Shown in pieces: positions 35,370 to 45,086 of a stretch of DNA of 64,000 bases; the first letter of the stretch is position 1; each line of letters begins with the position of its first letter. Source of the stretch: Ardenticatenaceae bacterium. GTDB lineage: Bacteria > Chloroflexota > Anaerolineae > Promineifilales > Promineifilaceae. The position numbers were made by a program, and so were the translations under genes. The stretch is taken from contig JACKBT010000013.1 of the NCBI GenBank assembly GCA_020634415.1, positions 51,971-115,970 on the forward strand, read 5' to 3'. The notes beneath the pieces were generated by a model. The model saw only the letters and a list, made by a program, of their open reading frames with translations, was not told the DNA's origin and made no database searches.

Positions 35370-36034
35370 AATTGCATATTGAGTTATTGAGTGAAGCCAC
35401 GTTTGGACGTGGCGATGGCATTACTGGCTATGTGGATCAGGAGATTGAGTATGATGCCGCAACGGGACTGCCGTTTATTCGTGGGCGTACGATTAAAGGG
35501 CTGCTAGTAGAAGAGTGCGCCAATATTTTCTATGTGTTGGGAAACTCGGTGCAAGAATTAACTAAGGCGGCGCAGTTTTTGTTTGGCAGTCCCGGCAGTG
35601 GTTTGGAAAGTCAGGCGGGGATGCACATTGGCGCGGCGCGAATGCCCAATGATTTGCGGCAGGCGATTTTATATGCTGTGAGGGAGGAGAAATCCTTACG
35701 AGCGGATGAGGTGTTGGCGACGTTAACGGATTTACGTCGGCAAACGGCCGTTGACCATAGCAGTGGCGTACCAGACGACGGTTCATTGCGCACCATGCGT
35801 GTGTTACGACGCGGCATTGCCTTGCAAGCGGATATTACTTTTAATAGAGAATTGACCAGCCTTGAACGAGCCTTGTTGAGTGCTTGCGTGGCGGCGTGGC
35901 GGCGCGGCGGCACAGGGCGCAATCGGGGGCGGGGTCGGCTCAAAGCATACCTGGACTCTCCCGCACAGCAGGCAAAATACCTGAAACAGTTCCAGGAAAT
36001 GAGCCAAAACGGCACTGGAGGTGATGACGCATGA
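35366..36034 (+). CDS. Cas7-type RAMP subunit (Csm3-like)
   Basis: A 222-residue single RAMP protein: ATFGRGDGITGYVDQEIEYD (loop with Asp residues), LPFIRGRTIKGLLVEECANI (the 'PyIPGsSlKGalR' equivalent), DHSSGV and the C-terminal glycine-rich GRNRGRGRLKAYL. It forms part of the crRNA-binding backbone; Asp residues in the DGITGYVD loop could be the RNA cleavage site, by analogy with Csm3. ATG 35366 follows AGGAGGAAACGC. Overlaps by four bases on both sides show tight translational coupling. Confidence 0.88.
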   Translation: MKLHIELLSEATFGRGDGITGYVDQEIEYDAATGLPFIRGRTIKGLLVEECANIFYVLGNSVQELTKAAQFLFGSPGSGLESQAGMHIGAARMPNDLRQAILYAVREEKSLRADEVLATLTDLRRQTAVDHSSGVPDDGSLRTMRVLRRGIALQADITFNRELTSLERALLSACVAAWRRGGTGRNRGRGRLKAYLDSPAQQAKYLKQFQEMSQNGTGGDDA

Positions 36035-37740
36035 AAGTAATCAGTTACACCATTCATTTGCGAGAACCTGTCCTGGCAAAAGGGCTGGAAGGAGACCCAA
36101 ACAGTGGTGTTTCTTACCGTTTTTTGCCCGGTTCTGTTTTGCGTGGGGCGTTGATTGGTCAGCATTTGCGGGGCAAACGGGAAAGCTACGATCTGATGCA
36201 AGATGAGGTTGCACGGCGGCTCTTCTTTAGTCCTGATGCCACTCGTTTTCTCAATGGCTACTTATTATGCCGCCATTATGAGGAAACCTACCGAGCCTTG
36301 CCGACACCGCTCTCATGGCATATCTGTAAATTAGGGAAACGGCCGTCGCGTATCGGCTGTGATAACAGCGGAAATTCAGGTAGCCAACTGGAACATTTTG
36401 ACCATGCGATTCAAAAATTGGACGTGCAGGATGTCTGTCTAGAAGGTGAAGGTGATTCATGGCAGCAGGTGAAAGAGCCATTTTGTATGCCCTTGTCCGA
36501 CCAATTTGCCTTTGCCGCAGTAGACCGCCGCATATCCATCCACACGGCCCGGCATCGAGATTACGGCCGTGCGCGGGCCGCTAGCGAAGATGCAGATATT
36601 TTTAACGGCGCAGTTTATCGGTATGAAGCCTTGGAGGCAGGCCAAACCTTTGCAGCACACGTTTTATGCCAGGATGAAGATGTGGAAACATTGGCTAACC
36701 TGATTAAAGGTGAAATTTTGTTGGGTGGGGCGCGTATGGCGGGATACGGCCATGTTACCCTCCAGTTAAATCCCCAGCCAGAAGAGAACACCCTTTACCA
36801 GGCCGAGGATATAGCGGATTGGCGTGAATTTGTACCCACTGGCGCGGGCTTTGACGGTATCGTCATCACTTTGTTGAGTGATGTGTTGCTGCGCGATAAA
36901 TACGGGCAGCCCCAATCCACCGTAACAGAACTAAGCCGTCAACTAGGTTTAGCCAATGAATTAGAGTCTGTATTTGCCGCTTATCGGCCTATTGGCGGAT
37001 TCAATCGCAAGTGGGGCTTACCCACCATTCAGCAAACCGCCTTGAAGATGGGTACGGTTTTGGTGTTTAGCACGCCATCAGATGAACAGTTAATTGCCTT
37101 ACGCAAGTTGGAGCAATCGGGCATTGGTGAACAGCGCGAGGATGGATTCGGCCGTTTTGCTATTAATTGGCATACAGAGGCATCATTTACACCTACAAAG
37201 TTGGAAGCCAAGATGAAAAAGCCGCCATCACTGGTGGGTACGACGAGTGAAGCGACCGCACAAACGATAGTGAACAAGCTGCACCGTATTCAGTTGGATG
37301 GGCAACTCCGTGAACAGGCTAAAAAATTAGCTGAAGCTGGGAAACTAGATATGGTATCTAAAACCCAGCTCAACGGATTGCGGCTTCAATTGCAGAAAGC
37401 GGCACATGAAATAGCCAATAAAGGCGAGGCGGAAGTTGCCAAGCAACAAGAGGTGTTGGAAGCTTACCGGGAAAGTCTTGAAAAACGCGCCCATACCAGA
37501 AGGCAGTTTGAAAAGGCGCGGCTGGATAAACGGCCGTTTCTCAACTGGCTCGAAGATAGCATTAAAGCCACCAAAATGCCCATCGCCAACCCCAAAAGCT
37601 ACGCCATAGGCGAGGTAATGCCAGAGACCGATACGCTGGCAATTCGCGCTGAGTACAACTGGCGTTTGGCCGATTTGATATTAGCCCGCGTCGTCAAACA
37701 GAGACACCTGGTGAAGGTAGATAAGGAGGGCAAAAAATGA
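36031..37740 (+). CDS. csx10: Csx10-like Cas5 subunit with long helical C-terminal extension
   Basis: A 569-residue protein. The N-terminal two thirds (about 1-390) are a RAMP of the Csx10 type: ISYTIHLREPVLAKGLEGDP, then SYRFLPGSVLRGALIGQHL, Cys-containing LLCRHYEET, and the glycine loop GGARMAGYGHVTL. Csx10 is the Cas5-like subunit that marks subtype III-D. From about residue 394 (KMKKPPSLVG) to 569 the sequence changes to charged helices (REQAKKLAEAGKLDM, QLQKAAHEIANKGEAEV, YRESLEKRAHTRRQFEKAR). No separate cas11 (small subunit) gene is visible in the operon, so this tail may be a fused Cas11. That last point is inference. Confidence 0.82.
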   Translation: MKVISYTIHLREPVLAKGLEGDPNSGVSYRFLPGSVLRGALIGQHLRGKRESYDLMQDEVARRLFFSPDATRFLNGYLLCRHYEETYRALPTPLSWHICKLGKRPSRIGCDNSGNSGSQLEHFDHAIQKLDVQDVCLEGEGDSWQQVKEPFCMPLSDQFAFAAVDRRISIHTARHRDYGRARAASEDADIFNGAVYRYEALEAGQTFAAHVLCQDEDVETLANLIKGEILLGGARMAGYGHVTLQLNPQPEENTLYQAEDIADWREFVPTGAGFDGIVITLLSDVLLRDKYGQPQSTVTELSRQLGLANELESVFAAYRPIGGFNRKWGLPTIQQTALKMGTVLVFSTPSDEQLIALRKLEQSGIGEQREDGFGRFAINWHTEASFTPTKLEAKMKKPPSLVGTTSEATAQTIVNKLHRIQLDGQLREQAKKLAEAGKLDMVSKTQLNGLRLQLQKAAHEIANKGEAEVAKQQEVLEAYRESLEKRAHTRRQFEKARLDKRPFLNWLEDSIKATKMPIANPKSYAIGEVMPETDTLAIRAEYNWRLADLILARVVKQRHLVKVDKEGKK

Positions 37741-39332
37741 ACGAGCATAACAGCCGCTTTTGGACAGGAGAAACATCACGGCGCATTGAGCAGCGAATCA
37801 TCGTCGAAGCCGATTTGGTTCTGGAAACACCGGCTCACTTTGGCGATGGAGATGCCAATGATTTCACAGATATGCCCTTGCTGATTTGCACGGATGTGAA
37901 TGGCAAAACTGCCCCACTGCTCACCGGAGCCACTTTAACGGGCGCCTTACGCGCCTACCTTAACAACCGCGAATTTGGGTTTCGCGCCAATGCAACTAAG
38001 CCGTATGCCTTATCAGAGTTATTGTTTGGGGCGCAAAAGGGGGATGAGGAGGATAACGGCCGTCAAAGTGCCCTCATTATCGAAGATGCCTTTGGTCAAG
38101 CCAGCGCAGACATGGAAATGCGCGAAAACGTCAAGCTGGACAATGCTACCCGCACCGCGCATACAACCGAAGTGACAGTGAATGGACAAAAGTTTAGGCG
38201 TGGCGAGCTGTTTGACATGCAGCTATGGCCGATCGGCACGACCTTTCCCATCCGCTTTGAACTGTTACTCATGCAAACGCCACGCCAAATGAAAATGGAA
38301 ACAGGAGAGTATCAAGCCAAAGTGAAGGAGGCATTTCTTATCGCCCTAGATGGCTTGACAGATGGCTCCATCACACTCGGCGCACGCAAAAATCGTGGTT
38401 TGGGACGCATTGCATTGGAAAACTGGCGTGTGAAAGCGTATGACCTCAAAAATGATTTGTATGCGTGGTTGGAATCTGGATATTTACCATTAGCCCAGCT
38501 AAATGAAGCAGTCCTGACTCATCCTAAAAAGGCAGAAGTTTTTGAAGAGATTTCGCCAAGAGATAACCGCGAATGGCTAGAAATAGAGCTAACCTGCCGT
38601 CTCGATCCGTCGAGTTCACTGCTCATCCGTGACAGCGGTGGTGCTGATAGTGGGGTAGATGCGGTGCATTTACGCAGCAGTGGCCAGCCTATCTTATCCG
38701 GCACGAGTCTGACAGGAGCCTTACGCGCCCGTGCCCAACGTATTGTGCATCTCGTTTACCCCGACAATCCCAAGACGGCACAACGCCGTTTGGATGCGCT
38801 GTTTGGCTCCGACTTGCATATTAAACAGGGTGATAACACAACTGGAAAGAAAAGAAACCAAAATGCCAAGGCCAGCCGATTGATCGTTGAAGAGCATGTC
38901 ATTGAGGATGCGGTTGTTGATCGGGTGCAAAATCGGGTCTCCATTGACCGTTTTACTGGCGGCGCACGTGATACAGCTTTGTTTAGTGAACAGCCGCTTT
39001 TTGGCACGAAGGAAACGAGGGTCAAGGTGAAGTGGCGTTTGTTGAAGCCTGTAGCTGCAAATAACAAGAAGGGGGCGGGAGATCGTGAATTTAAGGCACA
39101 AATTGGTTTGTTGTTACTATTGCTGAAGGATTTGTGGACGGCCGATTTGCCCGTTGGCGGTGAGATTAGTGTAGGACGCGGCCGTTTGCAGGGCATCAAA
39201 GCGGAAATCAAGCTGTATCAGCCGGATAAACCTAAGCCCCAAACGTGGACAATCCAAGACGGCACACGGCCTGACAATTACCATCAGCTGCAAACATATG
39301 TAGATGCTTTATGGGAGGAGGTGTCATTATGA
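37737..39332 (+). CDS. Double Cas7 (two fused Csm3-like RAMP domains)
   Basis: A 531-residue protein with two successive RAMP domains. Domain 1 (about 18-260): ETPAHFGDGDANDFTDMPLL, LLTGATLTGALRAYL and GARKNRGLGRIAL. Domain 2 (about 275-500): LDPSSSLLIRDSGGADSGVD, ILSGTSLTGALRARAQ and GGEISVGRGRLQGI. Each has an Asp-rich loop before its 'GtsLtGALR' motif, where Csm3/Cas7 cut target RNA. Tandem Cas7 fusions are known in III-D and, more extensively, in III-E systems. Overlaps of four bases on each side. Confidence 0.88.
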   Translation: MNEHNSRFWTGETSRRIEQRIIVEADLVLETPAHFGDGDANDFTDMPLLICTDVNGKTAPLLTGATLTGALRAYLNNREFGFRANATKPYALSELLFGAQKGDEEDNGRQSALIIEDAFGQASADMEMRENVKLDNATRTAHTTEVTVNGQKFRRGELFDMQLWPIGTTFPIRFELLLMQTPRQMKMETGEYQAKVKEAFLIALDGLTDGSITLGARKNRGLGRIALENWRVKAYDLKNDLYAWLESGYLPLAQLNEAVLTHPKKAEVFEEISPRDNREWLEIELTCRLDPSSSLLIRDSGGADSGVDAVHLRSSGQPILSGTSLTGALRARAQRIVHLVYPDNPKTAQRRLDALFGSDLHIKQGDNTTGKKRNQNAKASRLIVEEHVIEDAVVDRVQNRVSIDRFTGGARDTALFSEQPLFGTKETRVKVKWRLLKPVAANNKKGAGDREFKAQIGLLLLLLKDLWTADLPVGGEISVGRGRLQGIKAEIKLYQPDKPKPQTWTIQDGTRPDNYHQLQTYVDALWEEVSL

Positions 39333-39958
39333 CGGTGAAATTATGCAGTGACCCTGTTTATCAGATTAAAAGCGGTCGCACAACGAGAGTGTCATTGTCT
39401 GTTGACGACGATGTTTGGGTTTGGCTGGAAAAAGAAGGGGAAAAACTCCAACCAGCCTATTTGTTAGGCCATACGTTGGATGGTGTTTTCTGGGGACAAA
39501 TGATTGACGGCAAATTACAGATTATGCTAACCGATCACAATCGCGTTATCCCCTTCAATCAAGCTATGTTTTTTGATTTACTCTGCGAATTGAGGCTGTT
39601 TAGTAAAACGGCCGAACTTCACTTGTGGCGACAAAATGGCAATTGGCAAGCCAGCCTGATTCAGGATGGTACAGGCAATGAATGTGAATACATTGACGAA
39701 GCGCAGATGTTGTGGGGCACCTATGCCGAAAAGGTAGGTGAACAGTTCACCCTGATGAGTGATGGGATACAGGAACTTTACCATGCTGTGCCTTTCGCGC
39801 ATGATAAGATACCCGTTGCCGAAGATGGCAGTCATCGCCCCTTACGTTTGCGTGTCCGTCACTATTTGGCAGATGATGAGATGGGACGAGTACGGATCGC
39901 TTACAGTCGTTTGCTGAAGGTAACGGCCGTTGCCCAGGAGAAATCTAATGGCTCTTAA
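39329..39958 (+). CDS. csx19: Csx19-like type III-D accessory protein
   Basis: A 209-residue protein from ATG 39329, which overlaps the stop of the double Cas7 gene and follows GGAGGAGG. Recognisable family elements are the 'WvwlekeGekLqPayLLGHTLDGVFWG' region, LLCELRLFSKTAELHLWRQ, WGTYAEKVGEQFTLMSDG, and the C-terminal LRLRVRHYLADDEMGRVRIA, then YSRLLKV. Csx19 (formerly TIGR03984/all1473-type) is regularly found in III-D loci; its job is unknown. It ends inside the next gene (overlap of 11 bases). Confidence 0.8.
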   Translation: MTVKLCSDPVYQIKSGRTTRVSLSVDDDVWVWLEKEGEKLQPAYLLGHTLDGVFWGQMIDGKLQIMLTDHNRVIPFNQAMFFDLLCELRLFSKTAELHLWRQNGNWQASLIQDGTGNECEYIDEAQMLWGTYAEKVGEQFTLMSDGIQELYHAVPFAHDKIPVAEDGSHRPLRLRVRHYLADDEMGRVRIAYSRLLKVTAVAQEKSNGS

Positions 39959-42758
39959 ACACACAAACCCTACGAAACCCCGCTGGGATAAGAAAGCACG
40001 GATGGAGGTAACGGCCGTTGCCCCCTACAACTTCATCCCCCTGCCCGAAAAAATGGTCGAAGCCCAGCCTCCATTGGCACACGACCGCTACCATCCTGAA
40101 CCTATAGGTGTGACTGGCTGGGTTGAGTGTGAACTGGAAACCTGCTCCCCCACCTATATTCGCGGTATGTTGACGGAAACTCAGTTTGCCGAATTTGGGC
40201 AAGCCAAACCGGATCAATTAACGGATGAACAAAAAACGGCAATGGCTGACTTCTTTGGCGTGGAGAGAGAGATCCCTTTGCTGCCTGGTAGCAGTTTGCG
40301 AGGGATGATTCGAGAGATTATGGAGATTGTAGGACATGGCCGTATGCGCTATGTCTCCCCTACACCCACCTTCACCTTTCGCGCCGTTGCCGCGCAAGCG
40401 GACGATCCCTTACGCGACCCGTATCGGGATGTGGTTGGTGCTTTTGCCCGCAATGTTCGCACTGGTTTTTTGCAGCGAAAGGGGGATGATGAATGGTGGA
40501 TTCAACCAGCGAAGCTGCCAGCGGCATTGGGGTTGGCAGAAAAGGGCGCGTTTTTGAAGATTAAGGAGCGGGATATACCTGCCAAATCAGTGCCTGGGCT
40601 GTATCGTCTGAACAGTCCCGATTATAAGCCCCTGTACCATCCGGTTTCTTTTGATGTGGAGGATAAACCTGGGCAACGGGGGAGGTATACGGCCGTTACC
40701 AACATTGGCTCTCGTGGTCAATACCGACATGAGGGCGTGTTGATTTGCTCTGGCAATATGATGGAAACAGGCAATAAAACCGGACGTAAAAACCATGCCC
40801 TCATCCTCATGCAAGACAATAGAGCGCGAGAAATTAAAATAGACCCGCAAGCGATTGAAGATTACCGTGATGGGTTAACTCCGTTCCAGGAGGAATTGAC
40901 TGCTTGGGGCGGTAAAGGCTGGGGCTGTTTGAAACATGGCGCACCAGTTTTTTACGTAGAAGAAGGTAGTACCGTGCGTTACTTCGGCCATTCACCCAAC
41001 TTCCGTATTCCCGCACAGCTGAATGTAGCTGGCGAGACCCGCGCTGCCAATCCCCGCGATTTTGTCCCCGACTATTTGCGTAATAATTCCAAGCCTGATT
41101 TGGTTGACGCGATTTTTGGCTGGGTGGAAGAAACGGAAGGGGAGAAAGTGATCGGTCCGGAAAAGCAGCGTGCTGGCCGCGTCTTTTTTACCGATGCGCG
41201 TTGTCTGTCGGGACAAGGCAATGTTTGGTACAAAGATGAGCCGATTGTGCCGCATACGCTATCTAGTCCCAAAGCAACTACTTTCCAACATTATTTGGTG
41301 CAAGACGGCCGTGCAGGGCAAAACGGCCATCATCCCGACAACAAAAAAGCGTTAGCCCACTATGGCACATCACCCAACGAAACCCACATTCGCGGCTATA
41401 AACTGTATTGGCATAAAGGCAAAAACCCTGACATCGAAGCCAGTGCCACCGAACGCACCCATCCCAAGCAGCTAACCAAAATCAAGCCCGTGCGTGATGG
41501 TGTCAAATTCCGTTTCAAAGTCCATTTTGAAAACCTGCGCCCAGAAGAATTGGGCTTGTTGTGGTGGGTCCTCGCTTTGCCCGGCGAAAAAGGCAAACAG
41601 TACCGTCACAAATTGGGCATGGGTAAGCCACTGGGGATGGGCAGCGTTGCTATCACGCCCAAACTGTTCATCACCGACCGAGAGACGCGGTACAAAACCC
41701 TGTTTGGCGGCGAGTTGTGGGAAGAGGCCACACGATCTGACGACGCTCAACCTTATGTAGAAGAGATGGCCCGCTATCTATTGCAAGAGCAGGGACTGGG
41801 AGCGCGTTTGGGAAGCATTACCGAACTAGAACGCATTCAAGCTCTGTTGGCAATGTTAGAATGGCGAGAAGGTACGCCGGAATGGCAGTCTAAAACTCGC
41901 TATATGGAGATTGAACGGCTTACGGGTCGTCGTAGTCGCAGTGGTGAACCGGAAACGTTTAATGAATATAAAGAACGACCCGTTTTGCCTGATCCGTTTG
42001 GGGTGATTGGTCAGGCCGTGACACAACAAACAGCTGTACTAAGCCCCACATCTAAACCTCGACAACAGTTGGAACCAAAACATAGTGACATGCCTCAGGC
42101 AGGTGATTTGTTGCAAACCACAGTCTACTTCGTTGAAAACAATGGCGATGTTTTTTTGGAGATTGATGGTATCTTATCGAGTAAAATGATGGGGAAAATA
42201 CCATCAGGGCAATTGGGAGGTAAAGAGTACCAAGAAGGCCAACGTGCTTCGGTGTTAGTGTTAGAGGTTCAGAATCAGGATGATGATAAGCTATTGATAT
42301 GCGAACCTACTGGTGTATCCGATTTGCACGGCACGGTGAAGTTCTTTAATGAGAATCGCGGCTATGGATTCATTACTCTCGATGAAGGTGACAGTGATGT
42401 CTATGTACATAAAACTCGCCTAGTAGGTATCAATACACTCCAAGAAGGTGAAAGAGTCGTATTCAAAATTAGTAAAGGTGTCAAGGGATCAGAAGCACAC
42501 GAGGTTCGACTAGAGGCAACCTTAATTTCTGAAACTGAAGATTTGTTATATGGAAAAGTTCAATCATTTGATGAACATAAAGGATATGGGTTGATTATTG
42601 TTAATGATAGCGAGGAAGTTGTGTTTGTGCATAGACGACGTTTGCTTGGAATGACTGTATTACGTGAGGGACAAAACGTTGTATTCAAAAAAGGCAAGGG
42701 AATGAAAGGGTTAGAAGAAGCACAAGAGGTGAGGTTAAATGAGGAGCAGATATTGTGA
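39948..42758 (+). CDS. Large RAMP protein (TIGR03986-like) fused to S1-like and two cold-shock domains
   Basis: A 936-residue protein. Residues about 40-680 are a large RAMP: PIGVTGWVECELETCSPTYI, IPLLPGSSLRGMIREIMEIV and a GKQYRHKLGMGKPLGMGSVA glycine loop. At about 715-785 comes an OB-fold like S1 (AGDLLQTTVYFVENNGDVFL, KIPSGQLGGKEY). Then two cold-shock domains: about 793-850 (HGTVKFFNENRGYGFITLDE, with DVYVHK) and about 866-925 (YGKVQSFDEHKGYGLIIV, with VVFVHR), each with RNP-1 and RNP-2 motifs. The added domains should bind single-stranded RNA or DNA. Base composition becomes more AT-rich near 42.0 kb, where the added part begins. ATG 39948 follows CAGGAG. Confidence 0.85.
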   Translation: MALKHTNPTKPRWDKKARMEVTAVAPYNFIPLPEKMVEAQPPLAHDRYHPEPIGVTGWVECELETCSPTYIRGMLTETQFAEFGQAKPDQLTDEQKTAMADFFGVEREIPLLPGSSLRGMIREIMEIVGHGRMRYVSPTPTFTFRAVAAQADDPLRDPYRDVVGAFARNVRTGFLQRKGDDEWWIQPAKLPAALGLAEKGAFLKIKERDIPAKSVPGLYRLNSPDYKPLYHPVSFDVEDKPGQRGRYTAVTNIGSRGQYRHEGVLICSGNMMETGNKTGRKNHALILMQDNRAREIKIDPQAIEDYRDGLTPFQEELTAWGGKGWGCLKHGAPVFYVEEGSTVRYFGHSPNFRIPAQLNVAGETRAANPRDFVPDYLRNNSKPDLVDAIFGWVEETEGEKVIGPEKQRAGRVFFTDARCLSGQGNVWYKDEPIVPHTLSSPKATTFQHYLVQDGRAGQNGHHPDNKKALAHYGTSPNETHIRGYKLYWHKGKNPDIEASATERTHPKQLTKIKPVRDGVKFRFKVHFENLRPEELGLLWWVLALPGEKGKQYRHKLGMGKPLGMGSVAITPKLFITDRETRYKTLFGGELWEEATRSDDAQPYVEEMARYLLQEQGLGARLGSITELERIQALLAMLEWREGTPEWQSKTRYMEIERLTGRRSRSGEPETFNEYKERPVLPDPFGVIGQAVTQQTAVLSPTSKPRQQLEPKHSDMPQAGDLLQTTVYFVENNGDVFLEIDGILSSKMMGKIPSGQLGGKEYQEGQRASVLVLEVQNQDDDKLLICEPTGVSDLHGTVKFFNENRGYGFITLDEGDSDVYVHKTRLVGINTLQEGERVVFKISKGVKGSEAHEVRLEATLISETEDLLYGKVQSFDEHKGYGLIIVNDSEEVVFVHRRRLLGMTVLREGQNVVFKKGKGMKGLEEAQEVRLNEEQIL

Positions 42759-44302
42759 CTGTAGAAGCAATTCGTTTAGAGAATTTTATGGCTTTTGCTG
42801 ATACGGGCTGGATTGAGTTACAGTCAATTACATTGTTGTTTGGCCGTAACTCAAGTGGTAAAAGCGCAATTATTCGCGCTTTGCGATTTTTGCGTCAGAA
42901 TCTGGATGAAGAGGCAGATTATTCTGATAATGGCATCCTCAAATTCGTGGCTGAATATGGTGTGGATTTGGGCAGCTTTGATGAAACAATTCACGGTGGC
43001 GAAAAATATAATAAGCGAATCATGCGTTTCCATTTTCGTTGTGCCGTACCGGAAGCAAGTGATATGGTGAGGAAGGAAATCAATATATGGAGACAAGAAA
43101 ACAATCTACCATCAATAGTCGCTGGAGAACAAGATTTCCTATCCTTGGCTATCAGCTTCGCTCGCACCCCTTCAAACACAACAGAATTAATTGGCATTGA
43201 ATTAACATGTAATTGGCATATCTTGAATGATCAAGACAGCCAGATTTTATTGTTGGCTCAATTATTGGATGAGGACACTCGCAAAGAAGTTAATTACGAT
43301 GAATGGTGGTTAGATACAGATTTGCCCAATTGGTTTGCTCAGGATTGGCGATTTACTACCTTCCATTTCCAATACAATTTTCTACCAGATTTACAGGAAG
43401 CTCCTGTTGAGGTGTTAAAGCAAGTATTTAGCTATTTGGCAGAAAGCATTTCAACTTTTTTGAAGAGTATAGAATACCTTGGCCCAATACGCCCTGACCC
43501 TCAGCGGATTTATTTTTTGGATGAAATTGGTCGTCAACGTTGGCGACAACAAGGATGGGGTGCCTTTGTAGATTTATTAGAAGATAGATTAGGTGAAACA
43601 CTTGAGGATTTAGGTAAGTGGCTTAAATATCTTGAGTTGGGTAAGCAAATATTATCACCGATAAATAAGACAGCTTATAAAGATGCATTTATTGCAAGCG
43701 TGGAAATCGAAGAATTTGAAGAAGATTCCAATAAATCCTCGTCAGTTTACCCGACCTTGCTAAACATGGGGTTTGGAACCTCACAAATAATTCCCATTAT
43801 TGTACATGCTGTTACTCTCCGCCAAAGAGCAAATACAGAACAACCAGTTTATGTAGTTATCGAACAGCCAGAACTACATTTACATCCCCAAGCACAGGCT
43901 CGCCTTGCTGATGTATTTATTAAAATGTTATTAAACGATAAAAATATTGAAGGCCGCTATCAGGTAAGATTTTTACTGGAAACACATAGCGAGCATTTAA
44001 TGCTTCGGTTTCGCAGACGCATTGCGGAAACCACATTTGACATTTTGGATTCAAACCATGCTGCTTTCCCTTCAAACGAAGACTTTCATTTTTATAAAGA
44101 GAATTTTGGTCTTGTGTACCTTGAAAGGAAAGAAGGTGTAAGCAAGGTTGAATATATAAATGTAGATCATCGAGGTCAAATGGTAGACCCATCTACAGAG
44201 TTCCGAATTTTTTTTGATGATGACTATAAAGAAGTTGAATCCTTAGCTGATGCCAAAATGGCAATCTTAAACATCGAATATGGAAACACGCATAGTAGTT
44301 GA
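42755..44302 (+). CDS. SMC-like AAA ATPase (AAA_15/DUF3696 type)
   Basis: A 515-residue ATPase with GTG start overlapping the RAMP stop codon (GTGA). Walker A is LLFGRNSSGKSAIIRAL (about residues 28-44); the C-terminal part has YVVIEQPELHLHPQAQARLA (Walker B with EQPE/H-loop form) and LLETHSEHLMLRFRRRI, typical of DUF3696-type, OLD-like ATPases without a Toprim domain. It is paired with a PIN-EAD gene that overlaps its 3' end by 23 bases. Such ATPase plus nuclease pairs are common in phage-defence loci. The composition is AT-rich and ACGGCCGT-free, unlike the cas genes before it. Confidence 0.85.
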   Translation: MTVEAIRLENFMAFADTGWIELQSITLLFGRNSSGKSAIIRALRFLRQNLDEEADYSDNGILKFVAEYGVDLGSFDETIHGGEKYNKRIMRFHFRCAVPEASDMVRKEINIWRQENNLPSIVAGEQDFLSLAISFARTPSNTTELIGIELTCNWHILNDQDSQILLLAQLLDEDTRKEVNYDEWWLDTDLPNWFAQDWRFTTFHFQYNFLPDLQEAPVEVLKQVFSYLAESISTFLKSIEYLGPIRPDPQRIYFLDEIGRQRWRQQGWGAFVDLLEDRLGETLEDLGKWLKYLELGKQILSPINKTAYKDAFIASVEIEEFEEDSNKSSSVYPTLLNMGFGTSQIIPIIVHAVTLRQRANTEQPVYVVIEQPELHLHPQAQARLADVFIKMLLNDKNIEGRYQVRFLLETHSEHLMLRFRRRIAETTFDILDSNHAAFPSNEDFHFYKENFGLVYLERKEGVSKVEYINVDHRGQMVDPSTEFRIFFDDDYKEVESLADAKMAILNIEYGNTHSS

Positions 44303-45047
44303 CACCAGCATCATTATTAACGCTTATAATGATCCTCAGGAAGGTAATTTGTATTGGGATTTTCTCCAGAAATTCCAAAGAATGAATCAAAAGCAACCCA
44401 AATTACAGATGTGTATTGACATGACACGTGTCATGTTGCAAGAGTATGAACAAGCACTCGTGACATTATTTGGGACAGATGCGTGGAGAAACTTTTATGA
44501 GTGGTTTGAAGATACAGTTGTCCTTCAGGCAGTTTCGGCAGAAGATGGCCTTATCAGGGAATTATTTGGACACGAAGAGTCACTAAAAGCAAAATGCAAT
44601 AATACAGAGCTGGTTTTCGTTTCGCGAGCATATCACAATCGAAAAACACAAGGGTGCGGGATTATTGTCACTGATGAGTGTGATTTTGTTTCCTATCGTA
44701 AGTCCTTTTTTAATCCAGAAATCAAGAACTATTTGCGGGATAATATGAAGGTCAAAATTACTACACTCGATAGTGTTGACTACGAAATCAAGAATATATG
44801 GGGGAAAGACCAATTACCAATTATTTTATGGGACAAAATGAGGCAGGCCTTCAATAAAGGTGAATTAGAGGATTTGCGTTTTGTTATGAGAGCGGAATGG
44901 TCGCCACCAGATAACGTACCATTACAATCACAGATACGAGATTTTATTGAATTCTGTAAAAGGCGAAATCTCCTGTTCGACCTTTGTCGTCAATGCCAAC
45001 AAGAGCGCCCAGGACTTGTTTGGCCAGATTGTACTAGCTTCATATAG
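44280..45047 (+). CDS. PIN-like nuclease with C-terminal effector-associated domain (EAD)
   Basis: A 255-residue protein. The N-terminus is PIN-like: RIVVDTSIIINAYNDPQ with the first Asp, an acidic middle, and GIIVTDECDFVSYRKSFF with Asp near residue 143. From about residue 183 to 250 there is an EAD-type helical module: LWDKMRQAFNKGELEDLRFV, FIEFCKRRNLLFDLCRQCQQ, ending ERPGLVW. The 'F/N-x-x-EL-x-x-L ... RP-x-x-W' pattern is the one seen in EADs of bacterial conflict systems, which pair with matching EADs on partner proteins. The EAD-SAVED-like protein at 47258 carries a similar module. It overlaps the ATPase gene by 23 bases. Confidence 0.72.
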   Translation: METRIVVDTSIIINAYNDPQEGNLYWDFLQKFQRMNQKQPKLQMCIDMTRVMLQEYEQALVTLFGTDAWRNFYEWFEDTVVLQAVSAEDGLIRELFGHEESLKAKCNNTELVFVSRAYHNRKTQGCGIIVTDECDFVSYRKSFFNPEIKNYLRDNMKVKITTLDSVDYEIKNIWGKDQLPIILWDKMRQAFNKGELEDLRFVMRAEWSPPDNVPLQSQIRDFIEFCKRRNLLFDLCRQCQQERPGLVWPDCTSFI

Positions 45048-45086
45048 TAATTGAGAAGATATAGCCTAATTAGCGGATCCATTACT

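Noticed and set aside
42755..44302. OLD-family nuclease
   Set aside because: The protein ends soon after the ATPase signature; no Toprim motif (E...DxD) follows.
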